A stretch of 64,000 nucleotides of DNA from Fibrobacteria bacterium AD312 (GTDB lineage Bacteria > Fibrobacterota > Fibrobacteria > Fibrobacterales > Fibrobacteraceae). Numbering within the stretch: the stretch's first letter is position 1; each line of letters opens with the position of its first letter. The notes under the pieces were generated by a model. It saw nothing but the letters and a program-made list of their open reading frames with translations. It made no database searches and was not told the origin of the DNA. The stretch covers positions 1 through 64,000 of the forward strand of contig LIUM01000049.1 in assembly GCA_001462345.1 (NCBI GenBank). The letters are read 5' to 3'. Made by a program: the position numbers and the translations under genes. Shown one piece after another: positions 1-8,061 of this stretch.

Positions 1-744
1 GTCAATGGCGGATTTAATTCAGGTGACCTATGGGAATCCACTTGGAAAGGCGCTGCAGCAGGTGCTGTGGGAGGAGGTGCAGGAGAATATTTTGGTAATT
101 TTAGAGGTGCTCTTGTAGGCGGATTTGGCGGAGGTGCGGTTGGCTCTGCTCTAAATAAAGAAGACGGATGGAGTATCTTAAAAAGTGGAATTATGGGAGC
201 AGCAATGGGAGGAATCTCATATGCTGCGACTGTACATGTTAAGGCAAATAATGCTAGACAAAAAATAGCTGAAGATGTAGGTCAATCAGTAGAAGGCTTA
301 GATGATTTATATGAAAAGCAACTTGCTGAAGAAAGTCAATATGGAGAGTTTGAATTGATTGATGGATCAAAAAATGCAACTAAAATGCTAACATATGAAA
401 AGGAACCAGGTGTATACAGAAATAAGATGAATGTAGGGGATCGAGCTGGCATGCATGGTCATGGTCCAAAACAGGATTTTATTGGAGCAATGTCAGGTCC
501 TTCTGGACCAGACTTAATTGCTGCGGCTCAAATTGAAGCATCTAATCCAGACTATATAAGTTCTGTTATGGATGCTGCGGCGAAGAAAATTCATGTATAC
601 ACAGGTAAAGGAATAAATTTACAGCTTTCTTTAGATCAACAAGTATTGAGTGCAAATCAATTTGCACTTACGGGAGAAAATATCGTAAGGACAGTAGATT
701 ATATTGACTATAAAACTTCTTATAAATCTCATTTTTTTTGGTAA
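1..744 (+). CDS. RHS-type polymorphic toxin, C-terminal part (5' end outside window)
   Basis: The reading frame is open from base 1, so the gene starts upstream of the window; about 247 residues are visible. The first 75 or so are Gly/Ala-rich (GGGAGEYFGN, GGFGGGAVGSALN), the glycine-zipper-like stretch that commonly follows the RHS-repeat core in RHS and polymorphic-toxin proteins. The remaining 170 residues form a polar, variable C-terminal domain containing a His-rich GMHGHGPKQ motif near residue 152. I do not recognise a toxin fold in it. A lipoprotein gene follows after 7 bases, as expected for a cognate immunity gene, and the downstream region is full of repeats and dead mobile genes, typical of RHS loci. 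The RHS assignment is an inference from the glycine-rich tail and the context, because the RHS core itself is not in view. Confidence 0.5.
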   Translation, partial: VNGGFNSGDLWESTWKGAAAGAVGGGAGEYFGNFRGALVGGFGGGAVGSALNKEDGWSILKSGIMGAAMGGISYAATVHVKANNARQKIAEDVGQSVEGLDDLYEKQLAEESQYGEFELIDGSKNATKMLTYEKEPGVYRNKMNVGDRAGMHGHGPKQDFIGAMSGPSGPDLIAAAQIEASNPDYISSVMDAAAKKIHVYTGKGINLQLSLDQQVLSANQFALTGENIVRTVDYIDYKTSYKSHFFW

Positions 745-751
745 GTGAAGT

Positions 752-1372
752 ATGAAAAAATATTTCTTTTTTGTTGGCTTTCTTGTATTACTTTTCTCTT
801 GTGCTACATCTGATAATAGAGCTAAAGATCTTAATGCTCAAAATCAACGTGAGAACAAGTCTATTGCAAAGCCTACTCCAAAAGAAAAAAATCCCATTAT
901 AATGGAAATGGAAAAGCAGTTTTCTGTTTATCAGGAGCAGTGGAGAAAAATATATGCTAAGGATACCGCCTTGTATCAAGGGATAACAAAGTGTATGTAT
1001 CCATCAGAAACAGTGGTTGAAGTTGGACCAATGGCTAAAAATCTTGTTTCTGCAAATGAGGTAGGTTATTCGATTGATGGTGAATCGCATTTATTTTTTG
1101 TCGATAGACCAAATGATTCTCTTAAAATAGATGAAATTAGAGAAAGGAAACAAATAACTACTTTTATCAGCAGCTTTGCATTTGTTTTTGATGAAGATAC
1201 TCTTTTAGGAGTCAGGCCGCAATGGATTGAACGTTACAAAAGTACACCAGAGTATAGAAAAAAATTATCTGCGTGCACTGAAAAGTATGGCGTTAAAGTC
1301 TTGGAAGAAGTTTCTTCACAAGATGTCTATGACAAAGAACTTGAACGTTATCGTAATAATATCAAGAAATAA
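752..1372 (+). CDS. Putative lipoprotein, possible immunity protein for the upstream toxin
   Basis: A 206-residue protein with a lipoprotein signal peptide: KK start, hydrophobic run, then lipobox LLFSC with the acylated cysteine at about residue 17. The mature part is polar and charged with no domain that I recognise. It begins 7 bases after the stop codon of the RHS-like gene and has a weak Shine-Dalgarno region (AAGTGAAGT), so the two are probably co-transcribed. By position it is a candidate immunity protein. If so, its location in the envelope would point to a toxin that acts in the periplasm or at the membrane. This role is inferred from gene order only; it may simply be an unrelated lipoprotein. 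Confidence 0.55.
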   Translation: MKKYFFFVGFLVLLFSCATSDNRAKDLNAQNQRENKSIAKPTPKEKNPIIMEMEKQFSVYQEQWRKIYAKDTALYQGITKCMYPSETVVEVGPMAKNLVSANEVGYSIDGESHLFFVDRPNDSLKIDEIRERKQITTFISSFAFVFDEDTLLGVRPQWIERYKSTPEYRKKLSACTEKYGVKVLEEVSSQDVYDKELERYRNNIKK

Positions 1373-1397
1373 TTACATGTATTCAGAATATGTTGTT

Positions 1398-1616
1398 GCC
1401 CCGTCCGCTGTCCTTTTTGAAAAACATCTCTTCTCAAGCATCCTCTTTGGTGCTGATATTTTCTAAAAAAATTGGTTTTTCATTGGGTAAAATCAAAAAA
1501 GTGGCGGTGCCCCGTCCGTTGTCCTTTTTGAAAAATATCTCCTCGCAGCATCATCTTTGGTGCTGATATTCTCTAAAAAAAAGGTTTTTCATTGGGTAAA
1601 ATCAAAAAAGTAGCGA
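1398..1616. repeat. Two tandem copies of a ~110-bp REP-like repeat
   Basis: Two head-to-tail copies begin at 1398 and 1509, each opening with GCCCCGTCCG(C/T)TGTCCTTTTTG. They share nearly the whole unit, including a TTTGGTGCTGATATT block and the tail ATTGGGTAAAATCAAAAAAG. The period is 111 bp. No gene is visible across them. Confidence 0.8.
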
Positions 1617-1733
1617 CAAAAAGAATCTTATCTGACCCAGCCAAGTTTTTTTCATGCCGAATCAAGCGTGATTTGTTTGGAAAACAAATAGCGCAGATTC
1701 AAACGAAAAAACAACACAATACATATAACAAAT

Positions 1734-1831
1734 ACTATTAAAATAACAGACGGAAATGGCTGTTATTGATGAGCTCGTTTGTGTAGCACACAACTGAGCG
1801 AAGAGATAATACCATTTCCGTCAACAATAGT
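1734..1831. repeat. 98-bp palindromic element (long imperfect hairpin)
   Basis: Nested inverted repeats lie around a centre near 1783: outer ACTATT/AATAGT (1734-1739, 1826-1831), a perfect 11-bp arm GACGGAAATGG/CCATTTCCGTC (1749-1759, 1812-1822), and an inner TTTGTGT/ACACAA pair with an AGC loop. No coding potential is seen. It could be a miniature palindromic element or a structured RNA. Confidence 0.7.
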
Positions 1832-1870
1832 AATTTAGATGCTTTTACTTAGTAAAGCTTGATTCTAGTT

Positions 1871-1897
1871 GCCCCGTCCGTTGTCCTTTTTGAAAAA
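1871..1897. repeat. Third, partial copy of the REP-like repeat core
   Basis: The 20-base core GCCCCGTCCGTTGTCCTTTT recurs here, followed by TGAAAAA, 362 bp after the second tandem copy, but the rest of the unit is not conserved. It therefore defines the mobile or amplified core of the repeat. Confidence 0.75.
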
Positions 1898-1995
1898 TTA
1901 CTTGTCTGAGGCATTGTTTTGAACGCCTTTATTGTTTGAAAAAGCTGCTTTTTAAAATTTGAAGGCATAAAAGTAACGGACAGTGTACAGCATCC

Positions 1996-2245
1996 CTATA
2001 AAATGGTGCTTACTTTCTCGTAATCCAGTGTGTATCCTTTTAACAGTCCGTTCCATAAACTGACTTTCTTTATTCGTTTTGGAGTCATCATATACGGGTT
2101 AATCTCTTTCCATTGTTCATTTGGGGTGAGTCCGTTCAGGTGTCTGTGAGGTCTTATTGCATTGTTGTTGACAAAAAATATTTAAAACGATTTCCCTACT
2201 CCAGCACAATATCAATATACTCTTTGAAACCGTGGATTTTTTTAC
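1996..2245 (-). pseudogene. Remnant of an insertion-sequence transposase (C-terminal integrase-core end)
   Basis: On the minus strand, a frame ending with TAG at 1996-1998 reads NNNAIRPHRHLNGLTPNEQW and then continues for about 40 residues. This is the signature of the C-terminal end of DDE integrase-core transposases of the IS3/IS481 kind (Y-N-x-x-R-P-H-x-x-L-x-x-x-T-P). Upstream, HGFKEYIDIVLE and GNRFKYF are readable only in another frame, separated by a TAG, so there is at least one frameshift near 2170 and one nonsense codon near 2205. No N-terminal half or terminal inverted repeats are seen. It is a dead fragment. Confidence 0.75.
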
Positions 2246-2293
2246 TTGAGTTAGCATTAAATAATAAATGCTCAAAATCTTTTTTTTTCTATT

Positions 2294-2625
2294 AGGATTG
2301 CGTTAGTGATTTGAATTCAGATTTACTAAAAAACATGCCAGAAGAACAAAAAACGCCAGAGTTCAATGACACGATATTTGAAAAAGCCTACGAAAAAATC
2401 CGCATTCGTGCGGAATCATCAGACTTGATCGCAAAGGTGTAACCGAAATGATTACAGAAGCAGAAATCGAATGTTGTCTTGATGATAGCTACAAAGAAGG
2501 AATTGAAAAAGGGAGTGCTTCAAAAAGTACGTGAAATGGCAAAAGGGCTTCGTGATGATGGAGTTCCGTTACGAATCATAATGAAGAGATCTGGCCTTTC
2601 CGAAGCCGAAATCAAATCTCTATAA
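2294..2625 (+). pseudogene. Remnant of an Rpn-type PD-(D/E)XK nuclease/transposase gene
   Basis: Three frame segments join into one recognisable protein: DLNSDLLKNMPEEQKTPEFN and onward to a TAA at about 2440, then MITEAEIECC to GIEKGSAS, then VREMAKGLRDDGVPLRIIMK to the stop at 2623-2625. The C-terminal pattern (EGIEKG...AREMAKGL..DGVPL..I...SGLS..EI) is that of the recombination-promoting nuclease (Rpn) family, which is often present in many copies in Fibrobacter-like and Bacteroidetes genomes. At least two frameshifts and the absence of the N-terminal nuclease half make it a pseudogene. Confidence 0.75.
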
Positions 2626-2630
2626 AAGGA

Positions 2631-2661
2631 GAAGGCCTCCTCGAAAAACGAAGAGGCCTTC
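2631..2661 (-). terminator. Rho-independent terminator of rnpB
   Basis: Minus-strand hairpin with a 9-bp stem GAAGGCCTC/GAGGCCTTC, followed by TCCTTTT. It lies three bases beyond the RNase P RNA 3' end and could also serve the plus-strand pseudogene. Confidence 0.8.
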
Positions 2662-2663
2662 AA

Positions 2664-3028
2664 AAATGGGTAGTTATAAGCCGGGTTCTGTACTGGCAAG
2701 CCAGCGATGACCATCTATCTGGATCCGTCGTTACCGACGGCCTCAAGCAACCTACCCGAATTTCAGCTAACGCGAGTCACATTAGGCCCTTTCAGGCGAA
2801 ATTCTGCTTGGTCTTGCACCGGATGGGGTTTACCTTGCCACTCTTGTCACCAAAAGTGCGGTGAGCTCTTACCTCGCCATTTCACCCTTACCTGCATTGC
2901 TGCAGGCGGTATTTTTTCTGTTGCACTTTCCGTCGCATTACTGCGCCTGGACGTTATCCAGCATCCTACTCTGCGGTGCCCGGACTTTCCTCCCGTTTTT
3001 CAACAGGCGGCCATCCGCTACCCATTTC
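2664..3028 (-). ncRNA. rnpB: RNase P RNA (bacterial type A)
   Basis: This is the catalytic RNA of RNase P, which removes the 5' leader of tRNA precursors. On the minus strand the conserved 5' P4 block GAGGAAAGTCCGGGC (about 3000-2977) and the 3' block ACAGAACCCGGCTTAT (about 2693-2674) are both exact. The ends AAATGGGTAG and CTACCCATTT pair to form P1 and set the boundaries. The length of about 365 nt is normal for a type A molecule. A -35/-10 pair and a terminator flank it. Open reading frames on the plus strand across this interval are artefacts. Confidence 0.97.
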
Positions 3029-3029
3029 A

Positions 3030-3058
3030 AAGGTAGTAATCGAATTCTTTTATTGCAA
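3030..3058 (-). promoter_or_regulatory. Candidate sigma-70 type promoter of rnpB
   Basis: TTGCAA (3053-3058), a 17-base spacer, then TACCTT (3030-3035), placed so that transcription would begin within a few bases of the predicted P1 helix. The -10 is weak. Confidence 0.4.
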
Positions 3059-3099
3059 AGTCCACAAAAAAAAATATTTGCTTTTGTATATTTCCACAC

Positions 3100-4821
3100 G
3101 TGAAAGCATTTGTTTTGATACTATTTTCCTTCTTTTCCCTCTCTTTGGCTCTCGAACAAGATTCTTTAGCTCTTTTTACTGTGGATTCTGTGTATTATGA
3201 GATTGGAGACGCCTTTGACGATGCTAAAGTGTACTCTGCTTTAGATAGTGGCCTTTATGCTATCGGTAATACTCTTCACATAGATACTCGAAAAAGCGTC
3301 ATTAAAAAATTTGTCTTTTTTGAAAAAGGCGATCAAGTCAATTTATACCAGTTAATTGAGGTAGAACGTTTTTTAAGAGAGCAACCTTACTTATCGGATG
3401 CTTCTATCGAACGTATAGTCATTGATGGAAAGAATGTCTTAAAAGTTAAAACAAGTGATAACTGGACGATTTCAATCCCTGTAGGGCTTCAAAAAGTAGG
3501 GGATTCCTATTACTACAATTTAGGCGTTCAAGAAAATAATCTTTTAGGATTTGGGAAAAAATTTGGCGTTTATTACGCACATGATGAATATCGTAACCGT
3601 TTTTCTTTTTCTTATAAAGACTCTCATTTCTTAAAACGATACAACAATTTAGAACTTCTCTATAGTAAGAATACAGACGGCTATACTGGTTTTATGCAGA
3701 TGAATTTGCCTTATTTAAGGCGTTCTGTGAATCAGTGGGCTTATACCGTTCAGGGTTATACAAATAAAGCAGATGTCGTTTATGTATGGAGCGGAGATCT
3801 TCCTCAAGGAGCTATTCGCATAGATCCTTCGGAAATAGAATCTACTGAAGATGATCCTATTCAGGTGTATAATGATAAAAGTAAAACCGTCGTTTTAGAA
3901 ATGAATGGTTATCGAGAAGATTCAGTAAGTTTTCGGCTAGCACGTTCTTTTGGTAATTCGGAGATGAAGTGGTACCTTGGTGGCACTTATGACTTTCATC
4001 GCATGGGGCATAAGTACGATCAATATACAAGGTATCCTTTTACTTATGAAGATAATCTTTATATTCTGGATTCTTTTGCAGTAAAGGATTGGGTGGCTAC
4101 GCTTGAAGATTCTCGAGTAGGATTTTACCTTATCTTTTCAAGATTGCGTTATGATCGAATTAAAAACTTTAAAAATGTAAAATGGAATGAAGATGTAGAT
4201 AAGGGCTATAATGTTCGTTTGGGAGCGGCTAAAAACTTTAGTTTTTTAGGTGCTGAAAATAATGATTGGCGTCTAGATTATTCTATTTACCTCGCTTTAG
4301 GAGAAAAAAGTCATCATTTAACGTTGAATGCGTTATCTTATTTTTATCTCAATTCGCTTTCAAGACATCATATTTATGAATCGGTTTCTGCTGAATATAT
4401 TTGGCATCCAAGTGAGACTTTTTCAACGTCTTTATTTGGCCTAATGGATACTTATAAAGAAGCTCCTTATGGCTTTCAATTGACTTTGGGGGGGGTGGAA
4501 GGTTTATATGGTTTGCCCTCTCAAATTTATGCAGGTCAAGCTCGATTTTATGCTCATCTAGAGCAACGCTTTTTTCCTCATTTTGAAATAGGAACGATTA
4601 TGCCTGTTTTTACAGGATTTTTAAGTGCTGGTCAAACGGTTTTAGAGATTCAAGATTTCGAACCTAAAGAGATGACCTTGATGGCTGGTTTTGGTATTCG
4701 CTTAGCGTTAACCAAATCGGTCGCTGGTTTAATTAACCATCTTAATTTTAGTTGGCCTCTAAAAGGTCAAAAAAGAAGTTCATATCCTACATTCACTCTA
4801 ACTAGTAGCTATTCTTTATAG
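3100..4821 (+). CDS. Outer-membrane beta-barrel protein with one POTRA-like domain (Omp85 superfamily)
   Basis: A 573-residue exported protein. Residues 1-17 are a signal peptide (MKAFVLILFSFFSLSLA). Residues 55-118 have the beta-alpha-alpha-beta-beta character of a POTRA domain (RKSVIKKFVFFEKGD... FLREQPYLSDASI... LKVKTSDNWTI). From about 120 to the end are alternating aromatic/polar strands typical of a barrel. Family knowledge: Omp85 proteins insert or secrete outer-membrane proteins. A single POTRA argues against BamA itself and for a TamA/two-partner or unknown subgroup. The start is a GTG with no clear Shine-Dalgarno sequence, chosen because the signal peptide begins there. The gene contains a run of eight G at 4488-4495. 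A small membrane protein gene follows after 10 bases. Confidence 0.7.
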   Translation: MKAFVLILFSFFSLSLALEQDSLALFTVDSVYYEIGDAFDDAKVYSALDSGLYAIGNTLHIDTRKSVIKKFVFFEKGDQVNLYQLIEVERFLREQPYLSDASIERIVIDGKNVLKVKTSDNWTISIPVGLQKVGDSYYYNLGVQENNLLGFGKKFGVYYAHDEYRNRFSFSYKDSHFLKRYNNLELLYSKNTDGYTGFMQMNLPYLRRSVNQWAYTVQGYTNKADVVYVWSGDLPQGAIRIDPSEIESTEDDPIQVYNDKSKTVVLEMNGYREDSVSFRLARSFGNSEMKWYLGGTYDFHRMGHKYDQYTRYPFTYEDNLYILDSFAVKDWVATLEDSRVGFYLIFSRLRYDRIKNFKNVKWNEDVDKGYNVRLGAAKNFSFLGAENNDWRLDYSIYLALGEKSHHLTLNALSYFYLNSLSRHHIYESVSAEYIWHPSETFSTSLFGLMDTYKEAPYGFQLTLGGVEGLYGLPSQIYAGQARFYAHLEQRFFPHFEIGTIMPVFTGFLSAGQTVLEIQDFEPKEMTLMAGFGIRLALTKSVAGLINHLNFSWPLKGQKRSSYPTFTLTSSYSL

Positions 4822-4831
4822 AGAGGTTTTT

Positions 4832-5122
4832 ATGAAAATACGCTTTACCATTTTTGAGATCATTATTGGAGTGATTGCTATGATTACAGGACTAGTTCTA
4901 ACGGCTCTTGTTTGGGATGATGGTTATTTTGTAGGGGCTTTAATGCTTGTGGTCACGGGTTTTTTAAGTGTATTACTTGCTATAAAAGAAATAAAGAATC
5001 CTGGGGATAAAATACACACTTTGAATGTTTTTTTTACCATTTTACGGCGTACTTTTTTATTCTTGAATTTGATGCTATCAAGCTTAGTGATTGGAATGTT
5101 AACCCGCTTAATTTCATTTTAA
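4832..5122 (+). CDS. Small three-helix inner-membrane protein, function unknown
   Basis: A 96-residue protein with three hydrophobic segments (about 7-27, 34-50 and 70-94) and a short charged loop KEIKNPGDKIH between the second and third. It follows the Omp85-like gene by 10 bases, with GAGAGG as ribosome binding site, so it is probably in the same transcript. I do not recognise a family. Confidence 0.6.
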   Translation: MKIRFTIFEIIIGVIAMITGLVLTALVWDDGYFVGALMLVVTGFLSVLLAIKEIKNPGDKIHTLNVFFTILRRTFLFLNLMLSSLVIGMLTRLISF

Positions 5123-5197
5123 TTATTTAGTCTAGTCTTGGGGATTACTTTTTACTAGAATTGCGAGACAATAGGCCTTTTTTAAAGGATTTTTTGT

Positions 5198-6454
5198 ATG
5201 TTCCTATTTCCAATTCTTTTCGTTGTCGGCTATGTTCTAATTGCTTTAGAACATCCTGTTCGTTTAAATAAATCGGCAACGGCTATGTTCTTAGGTGGCC
5301 TTCTCTGGCTTCTTTTCTTTTTATTTTCAAACAATTCAGTAGAAGCAGGTTCTCAATTAACAGAATCTCTAGGCTCTGTCGCTTCTGTCTTATTCTTTTT
5401 GATGGGAGCCATGTCCATCGTCGTTGTGGTTGATTCTTACGATGGATTTTCTTTAATTACCAATCGAATAAAAACAAATAATATTCGTGTCTTACTTTGG
5501 CAAATTACGTTCATTACATTCTTTATGTCTGCTGTATTAGATAATATGACGACATCAATTATTATGGTGACTCTTGTGCGTAGAATTTTATTAAAAGCCA
5601 AAGATCGTAAATTCTTTGCTGGAATGATTATCATTGCTGCAAATGCGGGTGGTGCTTTTTCTCCTATCGGTGATGTCACTACCACCATGCTTTGGATTAA
5701 AGGCCTTATTTCTGGTGCTGGAATTATGAAAAGCACGTTCTTACCAAGTGTATTTGCTGTTTTAATTCCTTTATTGATGATGACCTTTTTGCTTAAAGGG
5801 ACAATTCCAGTAAGAGAAAAAAATTCTGATTCAGAAACTATTTCCACGGAACGTATGGATCAATATGTAGTGTTCTTTTTCGGCATGTTTGGTTTAATTT
5901 TAGTTCCAGTATTAAAAGCTCTATTAGATATTCCCCCATATATGGGCATGCTTTTCTCTTTAGGTTTGTTATGGCTAGTGACTGATCTTTTATTACGCAA
6001 AAAAGATAATGATTTTAAATCAAGATATTCCATTTCCTCCATATTAAAAAAAGTGGATATGTCTAGTATTCTTTTCTTTGCAGGAATTTTGTTTGCTGTA
6101 TCGACTTTAGAATGCACAGGGCAATTAAAAATGTTTGCTGACTTTTTACAAGATACGTTAGGCAATATTCATTTAGTCACTTTCTCTTTAGGTATTTTAA
6201 GTGCTATTGTAGATAACGTTCCTTTAGTTGCTGCTTGTATGGGTATGTACGATTTCCCAATAAATGCCACTCCTTGGTCTTTAATTGCCTATTGTGCAGG
6301 TACTGGTGGTAGCTTATTAATTATTGGCTCCGCAGCTGGTGTCGCTACCATGGGCATTGAAAAGATTTCTTTTGGATGGTATTTACGTTGGATTACCCCT
6401 ATTGCTGTTTTTGGCTATATTGCAGGCATGGGTGTTATGTTATTGGTAAATTAA
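5198..6454 (+). CDS. nhaD: NhaD-type Na+/H+ antiporter
   Basis: A 418-residue polytopic inner-membrane protein of the ion-transporter (ArsB/NhaD) superfamily, expected to exchange cytoplasmic Na+ or Li+ for H+ and so support sodium and pH homeostasis. Visible family motifs are DNMTTSIIMV near residue 110, ANAGGAFSPIGDVTTTMLW near 150, and the repeat-related AIVDNVPLVAACMGMY in the second half. Both DN(M/V)-type half-site motifs that mark the inverted repeat fold are intact. The length is normal. AAGGA lies 8 bases before the ATG. It stands alone, 75 bases after the small membrane protein. Confidence 0.9.
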   Translation: MFLFPILFVVGYVLIALEHPVRLNKSATAMFLGGLLWLLFFLFSNNSVEAGSQLTESLGSVASVLFFLMGAMSIVVVVDSYDGFSLITNRIKTNNIRVLLWQITFITFFMSAVLDNMTTSIIMVTLVRRILLKAKDRKFFAGMIIIAANAGGAFSPIGDVTTTMLWIKGLISGAGIMKSTFLPSVFAVLIPLLMMTFLLKGTIPVREKNSDSETISTERMDQYVVFFFGMFGLILVPVLKALLDIPPYMGMLFSLGLLWLVTDLLLRKKDNDFKSRYSISSILKKVDMSSILFFAGILFAVSTLECTGQLKMFADFLQDTLGNIHLVTFSLGILSAIVDNVPLVAACMGMYDFPINATPWSLIAYCAGTGGSLLIIGSAAGVATMGIEKISFGWYLRWITPIAVFGYIAGMGVMLLVN

Positions 6455-6504
6455 TTTTACATTAATTATCTTATCTACAATATTTTACAACGATATTCTT
6501 TTTA

Positions 6505-6523
6505 CTCCCCGTTAATAGGGGAG
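6505..6523. repeat. Short inverted repeat between nhaD and cotH
   Basis: CTCCCC/GGGGAG, a 6-bp stem around GTTAATA, in an otherwise AT-rich 100-bp gap. No U-run follows, so it is more likely an operator or weak RNA hairpin than a terminator. Confidence 0.45.
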
Positions 6524-6554
6524 GGAGTAAAGGAAATAGATTTATATTGTTTAA

Positions 6555-8048
6555 ATGCAATATTTAAAAATTTCCACTATTTGTTTTATTTTATTCTTTT
6601 TTTCAATGGTTGCTTATGCAGCTCTTCCAACCATTAAAATCACAACACAAAACGGAAGTGATGTCACTCAAAAAAACTACTATGTCATGAACATGGAGTT
6701 GAGTGATCAAGATAATCCTGTAAATAATCTTTCAAAAACTGGAAACGTAGATTCGATTAAGGTGCGCGGTAATTCTACTGCAGGTGTTTCCAAAAAACCA
6801 TATCGAATAAAGTTTGACAAGAAAACTTCGCTCTTTGAACTGCCTGCTGCAAAAAGTTGGGTATTACTTGCTAATTACTACGATAATACACAGATTCTTA
6901 ATGCGCTTGCCTTTGAATTAGGCAAACGTTTAGGTTTAGAATTTACTCCAGATTATCGTTTTGTCGATGTCTACATCAATAATTCGTATAAAGGGATTTA
7001 TTTGCTCTGTGATCAAATTCAGGTGAATGAAAATAGAGTGAATATAAGTAAAACAGAGGGCTGGCTAATTGAATTTGATTATCACGGCCCAGATGCAGAT
7101 GAAATTAGATTTCAATGGACATGGAATGGAGTAGATGGTAGAAAAGATTCACTTGGCACTTTTGTTAAAAGTCCTGAATATGATGATCCAAGAAATGCGA
7201 ATATAGATTGGATCAAAAAAGATTTAAATAATTTATCTGATAAAATGTTTGCGTCTGATTTTCCAGAAAATGGATATCGTGATTTAGTTGATTTAGAAGC
7301 AATGGCAAAGTATATCATGATTCAAAAATTTTTAGATAATTTTGATTTTAATAGCCAAGTTCAAAATGGCTATTTACCAGGTTCTAATTTTCATTACAAA
7401 GATGTCGGGGGTAAAATTACTGCGGGGCCTCTTTGGGATTTTGATCTTTCAGCTGGGATTAGTTTTACTGGATTTTCTCCAGAACATTTTACCACCACAG
7501 GCGATGATAATCATCATAATATGATTCCTACGCATAGTTATTATAAACGTTTCTTTGATGATCCTGTATTCCTTGCCAAATGGAAAAAATTATGGGATGC
7601 TCATCAAACAGACTTTAACAACTTGGGAGCTTTTATTGATTCTATTGCAACGTATTTAGAACCTTCTATAATGAATAACTTTAATGTCTTGTCATCCAGT
7701 GGTGGAGGGGGTTTTGGAGGATTCGGCGGTTTTGGTGGTGCAACTTATCCATCTTCTTATGAAAGCTACAAAACAGATCAAGTGAATAAATTGAAAACTT
7801 GGTTAACTGGAAGGCAATCCTTTTTTAATACAAAAATTGACGCCATGAATATTGATGTTTCTAAAGATATTATAACATCTGTTCCATTCAATTCAAAATT
7901 GGAATTAAAAAATGTCAGTCATGATTTGCCTTTATATTATAGCGTAAAAGGGCATCGACTAGGGCATGTAAAACCAGTGCATTCTGGGATTTATTATGTT
8001 AAAAAAGGCAGTACTTTTGAAAAAATCACTGTGCTAGGATTAGAATAA
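6555..8048 (+). CDS. Secreted CotH-family protein
   Basis: A 497-residue exported protein with a signal peptide at 1-22. It carries the CotH kinase-like domain: KVRGNST near residue 71, KKPYRIKFDKK, a YKGIYLLCDQI segment, and the catalytic-type GPLWDFDLS near 295. Known CotH proteins are atypical protein kinases (Bacillus spore coat) or surface proteins. In cellulolytic bacteria they occur among secreted, often cellulosome-linked proteins whose substrates are unknown. A glycine-rich insertion (GGGGFGGFGGFGG) lies near residue 385. The last 65 residues end in SGIYYVKKGSTFEKITVL, resembling the C-terminal sorting-type tails of the GH16, CE8 and PL10 enzymes in this window. It ends 13 bases from the convergent recG stop. 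Confidence 0.85.
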   Translation: MQYLKISTICFILFFFSMVAYAALPTIKITTQNGSDVTQKNYYVMNMELSDQDNPVNNLSKTGNVDSIKVRGNSTAGVSKKPYRIKFDKKTSLFELPAAKSWVLLANYYDNTQILNALAFELGKRLGLEFTPDYRFVDVYINNSYKGIYLLCDQIQVNENRVNISKTEGWLIEFDYHGPDADEIRFQWTWNGVDGRKDSLGTFVKSPEYDDPRNANIDWIKKDLNNLSDKMFASDFPENGYRDLVDLEAMAKYIMIQKFLDNFDFNSQVQNGYLPGSNFHYKDVGGKITAGPLWDFDLSAGISFTGFSPEHFTTTGDDNHHNMIPTHSYYKRFFDDPVFLAKWKKLWDAHQTDFNNLGAFIDSIATYLEPSIMNNFNVLSSSGGGGFGGFGGFGGATYPSSYESYKTDQVNKLKTWLTGRQSFFNTKIDAMNIDVSKDIITSVPFNSKLELKNVSHDLPLYYSVKGHRLGHVKPVHSGIYYVKKGSTFEKITVLGLE

Positions 8049-8061
8049 AGAGCATTTCAAG

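Noticed and set aside
2113-2295. 60-codon plus-strand frame
   Set aside because: It is antisense to the transposase remnant and has no ribosome binding site or protein-like composition.
2707-3200. Overlapping plus-strand open frames of 74-109 codons
   Set aside because: They lie across RNase P RNA on the other strand; their length comes from the GC-rich structured RNA.
7690-7740. Glycine-rich tract in the CotH gene as a tandem-repeat hotspot
   Set aside because: The units are short, imperfect and in frame; it reads as an ordinary flexible loop.
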